From: Thiorhodococcus minor
Lineage (GTDB): Bacteria > Pseudomonadota > Gammaproteobacteria > Chromatiales > Chromatiaceae
Assembly: GCF_010820565.1 (NCBI RefSeq)
Contig: NZ_JAAIJQ010000031.1
Span: 1-64,000, forward strand
Reading direction: 5' to 3'
Length of the DNA stretch: 64,000 nucleotides
The notes beneath the pieces are model-generated. The model did not search any database, was not told the origin of the DNA, and saw only the letters and a list, made by a program, of their open reading frames with translations. Shown here piece by piece: positions 1 to 8,239 of the stretch. Numbering within the stretch: position 1 is the first letter of the stretch; each line of letters starts with the position of its first letter. A program made the position numbers and the translations under genes.

Positions 1-1
1 G

Positions 2-394
2 CAGATAGGACGTGCACGCCTCAGGCAACTGCAGCTGTGCATCCAAGGGGATCGCCTCCAGTTTTTGTCCCTCGCGCTGACCATAGACAAACCGCGCGAT
101 CTGGTACTCGCCGAAGAGATTGCGATACGGGCGTGGCCGCGCCGTCAACCGCTTGACGATGCGGCCATCCTCCAGTGCCAAACGCGCGCCCGCATCGCCC
201 GGACCACTCAGGGTCAAAAAGCTCTCAAACAAGCGGTGCCCGAGCTGCAGCAACTGCCGAAACAGCCCCGCCTCCAGCGTATGTGCCGCCGTTCCTGCGT
301 CGACCGCCTCACACACCGAAGTGATCATGGATTCCAGCTCGCTCCGTACCGGGGCAAAGACATCATCAGGGAAACCAGGCAGCGGAAACGACAT
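2..394 (-). CDS. ISKra4-family transposase, N-terminal part (runs off window)
   Basis: The reverse strand is open from an ATG at 394 to the window edge (131 codons) with no stop. A TGAGGAG ribosome binding site sits just upstream of the ATG. The product starts MSFPLPGFPDDVF and contains RFVYGQREGQKLEAIPLDAQ and LQLPEACTSYL, which recall the N-terminal region of ISKra4-type transposases (pattern Y-G-x-R-E-G-Q-K...P-L-D-A-x-L-x-L-P). The catalytic DDE region lies outside the window, so activity cannot be judged. Family assignment is from memory of the motif and is moderately sure. Confidence 0.65.
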   Translation of the reverse strand, partial: MSFPLPGFPDDVFAPVRSELESMITSVCEAVDAGTAAHTLEAGLFRQLLQLGHRLFESFLTLSGPGDAGARLALEDGRIVKRLTARPRPYRNLFGEYQIARFVYGQREGQKLEAIPLDAQLQLPEACTSYL

Positions 395-600
395 CACAGA
401 CTCCTCAAGGCAGCACAACCGCAGCGATCGCCATCGATCCGCGGGGTCTGTCACGTTCGCTCTGCTGCGCTCTCCTGCCAACTCACCCAGGTCAAAGATC
501 ACAACTTCGTGTACGCAGATCGGGCGCGCTCGGCAGGTTGCACCCGTTGGAGAGTGCCGACGGGTTTGCCCACCTGGCAGGCTGAGCCTGGCCACGATCG
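395..600. other. Intergenic, probable IS end region
   Basis: This is the stretch between the transposase start and the group II intron remnant. No gene is supported here. It should hold the left end of the insertion sequence, but no clear terminal inverted repeat could be paired because the other end is outside the window. Confidence 0.3.
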
Positions 601-601
601 A

Positions 602-1110
602 GTGCACGTGATGGCGAGTTCGCTGGATACTCCCCGGGGTCTGAGGCCATGTCGAGCCTGACACTGAGAACATGCGGTAACCAGGGAGATCCACGTATCG
701 GTCCGCCGGATGCGGGCAGCCGTGAACAAGTGTCGAAAGCGAGAACACGGCCGGTGGTGCGTGGAAGTCGGAGCCATCCATACGGGCGATGACGCCCGGT
801 AATGCGGGTCGAGCAAAGGGGTGGCGGCCTGAGCCTGAGATAGCGCGAGGGTGAAACACGGCCCTACACTGAGAGGCTTGTGCCCGTGTCAACGATGCCC
901 GCGCGTTTCACGCAGTTGGTGCGCCCGCCCTCTAGGCGGTGCGCGGAAAGCTCTGCGCGGCGGCGGGTGCCGTCTGTGAGGAGTCGACAGGGCGCCGGAT
1001 CGCTCCCCTGTTCCCCTGCGAAAGACTCCGGCTGGGAGCCGGATGGTAACACTCCAAGTCCGGTTCTGCGAGGAGCCGGGAACGAACCGTCGCATGGCAG
1101 AGATATTGCG
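602..1110 (+). mobile_element. ORF-less group II intron remnant (copy 1)
   Basis: The stretch from about 675 to 850 is closely similar to the 5' part of the intron at 58.7 kb; shared blocks include aaccagggagatccac and gggtcgagcaaaggggtggc. A candidate domain V lies at 1036-1066: GAGCCGGA pairs with TCCGGTTC around a short inner stem and loop. The roughly 1.2 kb maturase reading frame expected between them is absent; only about 130 bp separates the 5' ribozyme part from domain V. The 5' boundary near 602 (GTGCAC) is a guess. This is an internally deleted, presumably immobile intron. Confidence 0.6.
1036..1066 (+). other. Group II intron domain V (copy 1)
   Basis: GAGCCGGA at the start pairs with TCCGGTTC at the end, the expected fold of the catalytic domain V hairpin. 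It marks the 3' end of the deleted intron and fixes its + orientation. The inner stem is weaker than in the copy at 60.17 kb, suggesting decay. Confidence 0.6.
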
Positions 1111-1195
1111 GCACCGCCGGGAAACTAGGCGGCAAACAGATAAAGCAAACATCTGCTGAACCGTCGGCAAGAACCCGGCTTACTCTCCAAGCACA

Positions 1196-1322
1196 GCGTG
1201 CCCATCGTCCAGGCGCCTGAGCGACCTGGGTGGGCACGCCCCACAAACGTCTTCCCCATGCGCGCCGGCGTGCCAGGGGCTTTGCCCATGCTACTGGAGG
1301 CGCTGTTCTGGGTAGGATCATT
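1196..1322 (-). repeat. 127-bp dispersed repeat, copy A
   Basis: The reverse complement of this stretch matches 32878-33004 with only a few mismatches, including gatcctacccagaacagcgc and ccctggcacgccggcgcgca. The two copies are inverted relative to each other and about 31.7 kb apart. Each can be read as an open frame containing MILPRTAPP and WAKPLARRRAWGR, but both lie between genes and lack a sensible start. I read them as a non-coding intergenic repeat family. Confidence 0.85.
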
Positions 1323-1370
1323 CGCTGCCGGCCAGGGAAGCGCAAAGCGCGAGGCCGGTAGTCCCGGGTA

Positions 1371-1457
1371 GGCGTGTGCGCGTGCGTATTGCCGTAATGA
1401 CGAAGGACGTGAGTCCTTCGTCGTGAAGGCAATATGCAAAGCGCAGTCACACACGCC
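1371..1457. repeat. 87-nt foldback (nested hairpin)
   Basis: The outer arms GGCGTGTG (1371-1378) and CACACGCC (1450-1457) pair perfectly. A middle stem GTATTGCC pairs with GGCAATATGC. An inner perfect 10-bp stem GACGAAGGAC/GTCCTTCGTC (1399-1422) has a GTGA loop. Three nested stems in 87 nt cannot be chance. No U-run follows, so it is not a simple terminator. It may be a small foldback element or a structured RNA; no function is known to me. Confidence 0.7.
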
Positions 1458-1982
1458 GTAGAGTCATTCGTCGTAGGGTCGTGCGCAGCCCGAGTGCGCC
1501 AACGGCGCTACTCGAGGCGGAGCAGCGACCCGGAGCGGGACGGCCCGGGCTGAGAAGGTTGTCGCCCTGCGCGAGTCCCGTCGGCGAGGGATCGACCCGA
1601 CGGGTATCACGAGCGCAGACGCGACACTCCGGTCAGGAAATCACCTTAAGTGACAGGTATAGCTGTCAACTTAGTCTGGCACCTTTGATGCTGGGCGATT
1701 GCCGGATGAGGCGCGGGGATGGGGCAGTCCAGGTGGCTGTGCTCGATTTCGTCGATCACAGTCGGCGAATGTATAAGTTTATGATTATTATTATGATAAG
1801 AAATTCTAAATATACTTATCGAATATATGCCTTTATTCTGTACGGGTATTGAGGGCGGGGAGGACAGCCGGCGGGCTTGAGGATATGGCTCGCCAAACCC
1901 CGCAAACACGAGAAGGGCAAAAGCCCGCCGATGACCCATAGAAAAATTACAGCAATTCCCGCCGGAAGAAGATTTCCTTTAG
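1458..1982. other. Intergenic with an AT-rich island
   Basis: No gene is supported. Positions about 1768-1848 are strikingly AT-rich (runs such as attattattatgataag) inside otherwise GC-rich DNA, suggesting foreign DNA or a promoter/junction relic between the foldback and the transposase remnant. Confidence 0.4.
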
Positions 1983-2147
1983 AAACAGGCGGCTGGACTC
2001 TTGCGCGAGGCGCGCCGGGTCGCTGCCAGGATTCTTGATGGTACTTGCAACGAGATCGCCCTGGTCGATCATCTGATGTCGGGACTGGCGCTGTTCGGGC
2101 TGAAGTATCCCTTGCTGCTGCAGTTCGATCACGAGCCGCCGGTATGA
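1983..2147 (+). pseudogene. Transposase N-terminal remnant (IS4-like/ISNCY type)
   Basis: One frame (stop at 1980-1982, open to TGA at 2145-2147) reads ...[16 protein letters not shown] followed by [19 protein letters not shown] and LLLQFDHE. This resembles a conserved N-terminal block of a common transposase family whose members read [15 protein letters not shown]. It has no start codon, and the similarity stops abruptly after LQFDHE, where the frame ends. This is a fragment of about 50 codons, not a functional gene. Confidence 0.6.
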
Positions 2148-2233
2148 ACGCGCTGCGTCTGCCCGGCATCTTCAAGAACCTGGGCCAAGGCAACATCATC
2201 AACACCCCTGGTGGTGGCTCCTACGGCCGCTGA
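2144..2233 (+). pseudogene. Orphan 3' end of an unidentified gene
   Basis: From an ATG at 2144 a 29-residue frame reads [15 protein letters not shown]... and ends [10 protein letters not shown]. It is followed about 95 bp later by a strong terminator. No ribosome binding site is visible, and the ATG overlaps the end of the transposase remnant. It looks like the tail of a gene whose 5' part was replaced by the transposon fragment, with its own terminator kept. The parent family is not recognised. Confidence 0.35.
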
Positions 2234-2326
2234 CCAGCTCTTCCCGGGCTGGCGTGAGCAGCTGGGATCTTTCGCGACCGAGGCCTGACTCGCCTGACGA
2301 TCGTCCGATCGCGAATCGCGAGAATG

Positions 2327-2355
2327 AAAGCCCCTGCATTGCAGGGGCTTTTTTT
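2327..2355 (+). terminator. Rho-independent terminator
   Basis: AAGCCCCTGC, loop ATT, GCAGGGGCTT, then a run of T (ctttttttgt). It is a textbook intrinsic terminator on the + strand. On the - strand the hairpin is followed by TTTCATT, so it may act weakly for the convergent DUF808 gene as well. Confidence 0.9.
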
Positions 2356-2379
2356 GTCTTGCGAAACGTTGGCCTCTCC

Positions 2380-2464
2380 GACATTGGCTAGGCCGATGTT
2401 GCAGGAATGGGTGTCGCTGGGCCTGTTGACCTCCAGGTCAGCAGGCGTCGGCCTGGAGGCCGAC
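2380..2464. repeat. Cluster of three consecutive hairpins
   Basis: Three inverted repeats lie within 85 bp: GACATTGGC/GGCCGATGTT (2380-2400), CTGTTGACCT/AGGTCAGCAG (2423-2444) and the perfect GTCGGCCT/AGGCCGAC (2447-2464). They lie between the terminator and the 3' end of the DUF808 gene. No T-run follows any of them. They look like a mosaic intergenic repeat. Confidence 0.6.
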
Positions 2465-2521
2465 ACTCCCAGCCCTGATGACGCCCACATCAATGCGGGG
2501 GGCGCAACTGGAAGCGAGACG

Positions 2522-3463
2522 CTACCCCTTGCCGAATCTCTTGCTCAGTGGTGTATAGATCGCCAAGGCGATTGCGCCTGCGCCCATGCCGACGAGTGCG
2601 TTCAGGAGCAAGGGCGATAGCGCCGACAGGAATCCGCCGAGTCCGGCGATGCCGTGAAGCCCCTCGCTGAACTGTGCGATCCAGTGGTGCAGGGGAGGGA
2701 TCCCATGCGCGATGATGCCGCCCCCGACCAGGAACATGGCCGCCGTGCCGGCGATCGACAGCGCCTTCATCAGAAAGGGTGCGGCGCGCAGCAGGCCCCT
2801 TCCGAAGGCGCGGTAAAGGTCCGCGAGCGGCTCCTCGCCCTCGCGCTGGCTTAGGTAGAGCCCGGCGTCATCCAGCTTGACGATGCCTGCGACCAGGCCA
2901 TAGACGCCCACCGTCATGAGCACCGCGATCCCGCTGAGCACCAGCACCTGAGTCAGGAAGGCGGCGCTCTCGACGGCCCCCAGGGTGATGACGATGATCT
3001 CGGCCGAGAGAATGAAGTCCGTCCTCACGGCGCCCTTGATCTTGTCGCGCTCCAATGCGGCGAGATCGGCTTTGGGATCTGCTAGGGCCGCGGTCAGCTC
3101 GGCATGGTGGGCTTCGTCTTCGGACGGGGTGTGAAGGTACTTGTGCGCGACCTTTTCGACGCCCTCGAAGCAGAGATAGAGGCCGCCGATCATCAGCAAG
3201 GGCATGATCGCCCAGGGCGCGAAGGCGCTGATGGCCAAGGCGGCCGGCACCAGGATGAGCTTGTTCTTGAGCGAGCCCTTGAAGACGGCCCAAACGACCG
3301 GGAGCTCGCGCTCCGCGCGGACGCCTTGGACCTGCTCCGCATTCAAGGCGAGATCGTCTCCGAGCACGCTCGCCGTCTTGCGGGCGGCGACCTTGGTCAA
3401 AACGGAAACGTCGTCCAGGACTGTGGCGATGTCGTCGAGCAGCGTCAGCAAGCTGGTTGCCAT
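2522..3463 (-). CDS. yedI: DUF808 family inner-membrane protein (YedI-like)
   Basis: This 313-residue protein spans the whole DUF808 family. It begins [19 protein letters not shown] and carries the family block [22 protein letters not shown]. Several hydrophobic segments (about residues 70-95, 145-190, 225-265 and 285-305) predict an integral membrane protein. The biochemical function of DUF808 proteins is unknown to me. The gene stands alone, divergent from ubiT, with a 138-bp intergenic region between the starts. Confidence 0.85.
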   Translation of the reverse strand: MATSLLTLLDDIATVLDDVSVLTKVAARKTASVLGDDLALNAEQVQGVRAERELPVVWAVFKGSLKNKLILVPAALAISAFAPWAIMPLLMIGGLYLCFEGVEKVAHKYLHTPSEDEAHHAELTAALADPKADLAALERDKIKGAVRTDFILSAEIIVITLGAVESAAFLTQVLVLSGIAVLMTVGVYGLVAGIVKLDDAGLYLSQREGEEPLADLYRAFGRGLLRAAPFLMKALSIAGTAAMFLVGGGIIAHGIPPLHHWIAQFSEGLHGIAGLGGFLSALSPLLLNALVGMGAGAIALAIYTPLSKRFGKG

Positions 3464-3601
3464 GATTCCCTGTGACTCCTGAGTCTTGATGGAGCCGCTA
3501 TTTCACCTGCCCGGCTCCCTTGTGTCGAGGGAGGAGAGAGGAGAAAATCGAGTGTTATTTTTCTGAATGTCTTTCTGAATTTTTCGAACGAGATCATTGC
3601 T
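3464..3601. promoter_or_regulatory. Divergent intergenic region, yedI / ubiT
   Basis: This region between two divergent starts contains an AT-rich stretch (3548-3595, including ttatttttctgaatgtctttctgaattttt) unlike the flanking GC-rich DNA. It probably holds promoters for both genes. No confident -35/-10 pair or FNR box could be assigned by eye. Confidence 0.4.
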
Positions 3602-4075
3602 ATGTCTGCTCCAAGCCGTTTCCTCTACCCGCTGACCTTTCCGCTGCGCATCATGCCCAGCGTGCTGCACAGCCGAGCGCTGGCGACCATGCTGAATCAG
3701 GTCATGAAGGAGGCCTTGGAGGACGGCGAGCTGGATTTCCTGATCGGGCGCCGCATCGCGATCGAGATCGACGACATCGGCGTGCGCTATCGGCTGGGCC
3801 TTACCGACGGGAAGATTCGTGGCTATGGGGATGACATGCCGGCCGACGCGTCCATTGCTGGCGGCCTGCACGAATTCTTGCTGTTGGCGGCGCGTCGCGA
3901 GGATGCGGACACGCTCTTCTTCCAGCGTCGCCTGCGGATGTCCGGCGACACCGAGCTTGGGCTCTACCTCAAGAACTTCCTCGATGCCTTCGAGCCGCCG
4001 GAGAAATACCAGCCGCTGGTGCGGGCGCTCGACAAGATGGCAAGCATTCGGTTGCCGGGCAAGTCGCGCGCCTGA
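3602..4075 (+). CDS. ubiT: UbiT-like SCP2-domain accessory factor for O2-independent ubiquinone synthesis
   Basis: The 157-residue protein has one SCP2 lipid-binding domain (about residues 35-130) with the typical LNQVMKEALEDGELDFLIGR opening and a later FQRRLRMSGDTELGLYLKN block. UbiT (YhbT) is a lipid-binding partner of the UbiU-UbiV hydroxylases in oxygen-independent ubiquinone synthesis. Neither ubiU nor ubiV is beside it here, so they should be elsewhere in the genome. It is preceded by a GAGATC-like ribosome site and converges on the cytochrome b gene. A plain SCP2-domain lipid carrier is the main alternative. Confidence 0.75.
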   Translation: MSAPSRFLYPLTFPLRIMPSVLHSRALATMLNQVMKEALEDGELDFLIGRRIAIEIDDIGVRYRLGLTDGKIRGYGDDMPADASIAGGLHEFLLLAARREDADTLFFQRRLRMSGDTELGLYLKNFLDAFEPPEKYQPLVRALDKMASIRLPGKSRA

Positions 4076-4142
4076 TGGCCTCTGTGCGGGCCGGCGCGAA
4101 TCCCTGCGCGTCGACCCGTGAGCATCGCGGCGGCTGTGGTGG

Positions 4143-4796
4143 CTAGCCCAGGACCTCCGGCTGGTCTTTTAGCAGATAGGCTTCTTCCTCGGGCGTCAGG
4201 TCGACTTCGTCGAACCCATTGATCATGGGCATCACGTGCTCTTTGAATGAGTGTCCGGTGGTGAGCATGTAGACGTGGATCATGACGAAAACGACAATCG
4301 TGAAGGCCGCCCCGGTATGTACCAGCGCCACGCCATCCAGAAGCTGGGTGGCGTGTGGGATATCCCGCCATAGGAAGTAGAAGAGATAGACCAGGCCGGA
4401 GATCCAGATCAGCGGAAAGAGCACGATCTTGAGCATCAGATAGGCCAGCGCCTGCAGCGGGTTGTGCTTGCGCCAGTAGGCCTTGCGGTAGGGGTGATGC
4501 TCGCCCTGAAAGATCCCGAAGCTGTAGAAGCGCAGCACCTGCCACATGCCTTTGACGGTCGGGATGAAGTGACGCCAGTTTCGGGTCGTGAAGAGCCAGA
4601 AGATGCTGAAGGCCCACAGGAGCAGCAGCAGGAAGGCGGCGAGGGTGTGGAGGTTTACCGCCTGCTTGAAGTCGAGCATGTGATGAAACCCGTGCAGCCC
4701 GAATCCGCTGAACATCAGGGTGACGATCAAGAGCATCTGAGACCAGTGCCAGAAGCGCTCGAACAGACTAAAGATCCTTACGCGACGAACGGTCAT
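4143..4796 (-). CDS. Cytochrome b561-type membrane electron carrier, partner of the octaheme reductase
   Basis: A 217-residue membrane protein with four predicted helices (about 20-40, 50-70, 120-142 and 160-180). Histidines H17 (ERFWHW), H50 (NLHTLAAF), H160 and H174 lie in or near helices, as expected for two b hemes of the cytochrome b561/hydrogenase-b family. Its ATG overlaps the stop of the upstream octaheme gene by one base (TGATG), so the two are translationally coupled. It likely passes electrons between the quinone pool and the periplasmic multiheme protein. Confidence 0.8.
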   Translation of the reverse strand: MTVRRVRIFSLFERFWHWSQMLLIVTLMFSGFGLHGFHHMLDFKQAVNLHTLAAFLLLLLWAFSIFWLFTTRNWRHFIPTVKGMWQVLRFYSFGIFQGEHHPYRKAYWRKHNPLQALAYLMLKIVLFPLIWISGLVYLFYFLWRDIPHATQLLDGVALVHTGAAFTIVVFVMIHVYMLTTGHSFKEHVMPMINGFDEVDLTPEEEAYLLKDQPEVLG

Positions 4797-6436
4797 CAGT
4801 GGTTCTCTCCCTTGGGCGCGATGATACGGATGAGGGCATGGCCCAGAATGACGATCAAGGTTCCAAGAACGGCAATGATGCCGATCAGGTCTAGCCAGCG
4901 ATTGTTGTCTCGGCCCGGCATGTAGACACCTTCAACCCCCTCGAGGCGCCCCTGTTTGGCGTGGCAATCCTGGCAGGTCAAGGCGTCTTCCTTCGGGGAT
5001 ACCGTGTGAGTGATGGGCCAGTAGGAAAAGGTTTCGACAAAGCCGAACTCACCGGAGTAGGGCAGCCCGAACTCTTTCATGCCGTGGGCGATCGACTTGC
5101 CCATGTCGTAGTTGCCCCAGTAGGAGTCATCGTCCTCGCCCCACAGATGGGTGTAGACCAGGGTGCCGTTGCCCATGTCGGCAGGCATCCAGGTCGTCAT
5201 CTTCTTGAAGGGCCAGATGCGTGAGTCTCCGTCCTCGCGCGAGCCGGTGAAGTCGTTGATGGCGACGGGCTTGGTGACATCGAACTTGGTATCGATCGTG
5301 GTGTAGCGCATCTGTCCGTCGAACCAGCGGTAGAGCGGCACCAGGTTCTCGCCGTAGGTGAAGTTCCCTTTGATCGACTTGTAGGTGTAGCGGTGCTCGC
5401 CGTTGCCCTGGGTATAGCCGTGCTCGTGATAACCCTCGCCGTTGCGGGTCTTGCCGGCGGTTCGCCAGTCCCAGTCGGTGATGGTTGCCACGCCGCCGCG
5501 GGCGAGCTCCGGAATATGACAGGTCTGACAGGCGACACTCGCGATATGGTCGTTGCGCTTGAAGGCCGCGAGCGAGTCGACCGGGTGGGGTGCCGTGCCA
5601 TGGCAGGACTCGCAAGTGGCCACGTCGCGGCGCTGCCCGGGCTTGCCGGTGCCTTCCATATCTTTGGACAGAACCTGATAGCGGCTGCCGGCCCAGACAT
5701 GCGATTTGGTGATGTGGCAGGCGGTGCAGGCAAAGTTGAGTCCCTGCGCGTCCATGTGAACGTCGAGCTCGCGCGGCGGATTCGTAAGGGCCGAGGAGAG
5801 GTCGCCGTGCTTGACGTTGTCTCCGCCTCCGCCGTTGAAGTGACAGGTTCCGCAGTTCGCGCGCTGGGGCAGGCCGACGCTCTCGGCGACCAGGTTGTAG
5901 TCGATGGGCGGCTTGCCCTCGAACATGACCGAGCAGGCGGGGCTGCCTTTGCTGTTGGGGGTCTTGTAGTAGGTCCCGGTCGTATCGTGGCAGACCAGAC
6001 AGTCGATGTTGGTCTCGTCCGTGAAGTCGAAGCTCTCGTCCTTCCAGCCGTATCCGGCGTGACACTGCGCGCACATGCCCTCGTTGCCGCGGGCATTGGT
6101 GCAGAAGTTGTTGATGAGGTGCTTCTTGCCGAGGAGCTGGCCGGTGTCTGGATTGCGGTACTCCCAAGTCCAGTGAACATTCTTCATGAAGTGCTTGCCA
6201 GTTTCGGTATGGCAGCTCAGGCAAGCTTTGGTGACCTCCGGGCCGGAGGCGAAGGGCTGCTTCAGTGCCTCGTACTTGGTGTGGTCCCCAGTCCCGCCGG
6301 ACAGGGGGCCGGAGACTTGAGGTGGTGGCTTGCCCTCCACCGGCGGGGTTGGCCATTGGCCTTGGGCCGAGGCGAAGACAGGACTCAGTAGCCCCAATAG
6401 CAGCAATGCCAAGAAGGGTCGCAAAACGGGTCGCAT
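4796..6436 (-). CDS. Octaheme tetrathionate reductase family cytochrome c (OTR), membrane-anchored
   Basis: A 546-residue exported multiheme protein. A signal peptide occupies about residues 1-24 (ending FASAQG). Eight CXXCH heme motifs lie at about 72, 122, 146, 195, 237, 275, 303 and 488, matching the count of the octaheme tetrathionate reductase family. A C-terminal helix (about 515-537) anchors it. Family members reduce tetrathionate and, in vitro, nitrite or hydroxylamine; the direction and substrate here are inferred. It is the first gene of a two-gene unit with a cytochrome b. In a sulfur bacterium a role in tetrathionate turnover is plausible. Confidence 0.88.
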   Translation of the reverse strand: MRPVLRPFLALLLLGLLSPVFASAQGQWPTPPVEGKPPPQVSGPLSGGTGDHTKYEALKQPFASGPEVTKACLSCHTETGKHFMKNVHWTWEYRNPDTGQLLGKKHLINNFCTNARGNEGMCAQCHAGYGWKDESFDFTDETNIDCLVCHDTTGTYYKTPNSKGSPACSVMFEGKPPIDYNLVAESVGLPQRANCGTCHFNGGGGDNVKHGDLSSALTNPPRELDVHMDAQGLNFACTACHITKSHVWAGSRYQVLSKDMEGTGKPGQRRDVATCESCHGTAPHPVDSLAAFKRNDHIASVACQTCHIPELARGGVATITDWDWRTAGKTRNGEGYHEHGYTQGNGEHRYTYKSIKGNFTYGENLVPLYRWFDGQMRYTTIDTKFDVTKPVAINDFTGSREDGDSRIWPFKKMTTWMPADMGNGTLVYTHLWGEDDDSYWGNYDMGKSIAHGMKEFGLPYSGEFGFVETFSYWPITHTVSPKEDALTCQDCHAKQGRLEGVEGVYMPGRDNNRWLDLIGIIAVLGTLIVILGHALIRIIAPKGENH

Positions 6437-6545
6437 GGAACGGCCTCCGGGGATGGGCGAGACCGCTCTTCGCAGTCCCTAGCTGCCGTGCTGATGCAGC
6501 GTCGCACGGTCGTTATTGTGCGCCCCATCGTCGCGGCCCAGCGAT

Positions 6546-6905
6546 GACGGATCCATGACAAATCACATGTTTCCAGACTGCCCCCTGATCTGGCTCAATC
6601 AAAGCCGACCACAGGCCGGCTGGGCTGCGCGCGCCAGGAAAGCGCAGCCAGCCGCTGGCGACCAGCAGTTGTTTCCCGATTCGGGTCTCTGGTGCCTCAG
6701 CTCCAGCTGCGTCACCCGCGCGACGAAGCTCCGCTTCGCGAGTTTGAGGATAAGCGCTGCTTTCGGTCTGGTGCAGAGGCCGGAAGTAGTGGGCGTCGTG
6801 AAGCAGAGCTTCGTCGCGGCGGTCACGAAGCAGGAGCTTCGTGACCAGAAAAGCAGGAAGCAGTTGAAGGACACTTCCTTACCAGATTCCAGGCGCGCCT
6901 GGCCT
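6546..6905. repeat. Intergenic region with repeated GAAGC/GCTTC hairpins
   Basis: No gene is supported. Several hairpins of one style occur: a perfect GTCACGAAGC/GCTTCGTGAC stem with AGGA loop (6822-6845), imperfect relatives near 6720 (cgaagctccgcttcg) and 6795 (gtcgtgaagcagagcttcg), and GGCTGCGC/GCGCAGCC near 6630. These resemble repetitive extragenic palindromes. None has a T-run. Confidence 0.55.
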
Positions 6906-8063
6906 TTACTTGCCGGTGCTAAATGCGGACATGCGGTCGCGGCCGCTGCTCTTGGCCTGGTAGAGCGCGTTGTCCGCGGCGCGCAGCCAGAGATCCTGGC
7001 TCGGGTGTGGCTTGAGCTCGGCGAGTCCGACGGAGACCGTGACGCTGAGCTCGCCTGTTTCGTGCGCGATGCGCAGCGCGCGGATGGATTCGAGCAAGCG
7101 CGTGGCCAGCTGATGGGCGGTCTCGACCGAGGTGTCCTGCAGGATGACGGCGAATTCCTCGCCGCCATAGCGCGCGACGAAATCCGTCTTGCGCGGGAAG
7201 CTCTGGGCGCAGCAATCGGCGATCTGGCGCAGTGCTACGTCGCCGACCTGATGGCCGTGGACATCGTTGACCTGCTTGAAATGGTCGGCGTCGATCATGA
7301 GCAGACAGGCCGGCTGCCCGGAGAGCTTGCACAGCTCGAAGACGCGCTCGAGCTGAATGTCGAAGGCCTTGCGATTGAACAGGCGCGTCAGCGGATCCAG
7401 CTCCATCTCGCGCTGCGCGGCATCCAGCTCGCCCCGGAGCGACTGCAGCTTTTCGGTGAGGTCTGCAAGCAGCCCCTTGTGCCGCTTGGAGCGTTCACGG
7501 GCGATCTCGGCGATCATGTCGATCGCATGGGTCGCCTCCTCCGTCAGGGTCTCGACCGGAGCGTTCTGGTCGATGGTCTTGCGCAGATGATTGATCACCG
7601 ACATGACCCGGCTCTGCTCTTCCTGGTCCTCGGCGAGCACCTGGCCTAGCGTCTCGACGAAGTCCCCCATCACCTGTCGCGTGCCCATGACCTGGCGATT
7701 GACGTAGGCCTGCTCGCTGCGGCGAATGCGTCCGGTGAAGTCGCGCAGTCCGGCCCAGTCGCGCCTCCCCTCGGGCTCGCCTTTGGCGCTGGATGATGCG
7801 CCATCGGCAACCGGAGTGGCGTTGAGCACATGACGGCTCCAGCGCTCGAGCTGCTCGGTGAGCGCGGAGGCCTTGATCTCGTCCATGTCGAAGGCGTACT
7901 CGCCCCAGGTACGGAGGACCGAGGCGAGCTGATCGAGCGCGATCTTCTCAAGCTCCGACGGGACGGGGGCGGCGGCCGGGGCGGCTGGGGTGCCGGTCTC
8001 GGACTCGGCGGTCGTGCTGCCGGATTGGCGCTTCCAGAACTTCACCATGGAAAGACTCGACAT
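6906..8063 (-). CDS. Diguanylate cyclase with uncharacterised N-terminal region
   Basis: With the ATG at 8063 (MSSLSMVKFW...) the protein has 385 residues; an upstream in-frame ATG at 8189 would give 427, but its extra residues look non-coding. The C-terminal GGDEF domain carries GGEEF (about 300-304) and an inhibitory I-site RKTD five residues before it, so it should make c-di-GMP with product inhibition. Residues 193-220 form a likely coiled-coil linker (AREL...GELDAAQREME). The N-terminal 190 residues match no domain I recognise; there is no membrane segment. It stands alone. Confidence 0.87.
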   Translation of the reverse strand: MSSLSMVKFWKRQSGSTTAESETGTPAAPAAAPVPSELEKIALDQLASVLRTWGEYAFDMDEIKASALTEQLERWSRHVLNATPVADGASSSAKGEPEGRRDWAGLRDFTGRIRRSEQAYVNRQVMGTRQVMGDFVETLGQVLAEDQEEQSRVMSVINHLRKTIDQNAPVETLTEEATHAIDMIAEIARERSKRHKGLLADLTEKLQSLRGELDAAQREMELDPLTRLFNRKAFDIQLERVFELCKLSGQPACLLMIDADHFKQVNDVHGHQVGDVALRQIADCCAQSFPRKTDFVARYGGEEFAVILQDTSVETAHQLATRLLESIRALRIAHETGELSVTVSVGLAELKPHPSQDLWLRAADNALYQAKSSGRDRMSAFSTGK

Positions 8064-8239
8064 CGTAATGAGGTGAACGGCCTCAGAGGATATCGGGTCC
8101 AAGGAGCGGTTGCGAGCCGAGACAGGGTGAAGCGTGAAACCGATAGCGGATTCGGCGGGAGGGGCTCTGTCCTGGCGTTTCGGTGGCACGCTCCCTGTGC
8201 CTGCGATGCATCCTGACGAAGCGAGCTGAGCAGCCTCGT

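Noticed and set aside
499-816. A 105-codon - strand frame
   Set aside because: It is the antisense reading of conserved group II intron ribozyme sequence, and the same pseudo-protein appears over the intron at 58.8 kb.
932-1450. A 172-codon - strand frame containing WAKPLARRRAWGR
   Set aside because: Produced by the dispersed repeat; the frame continues into intron and foldback sequence with no common start or ribosome site.
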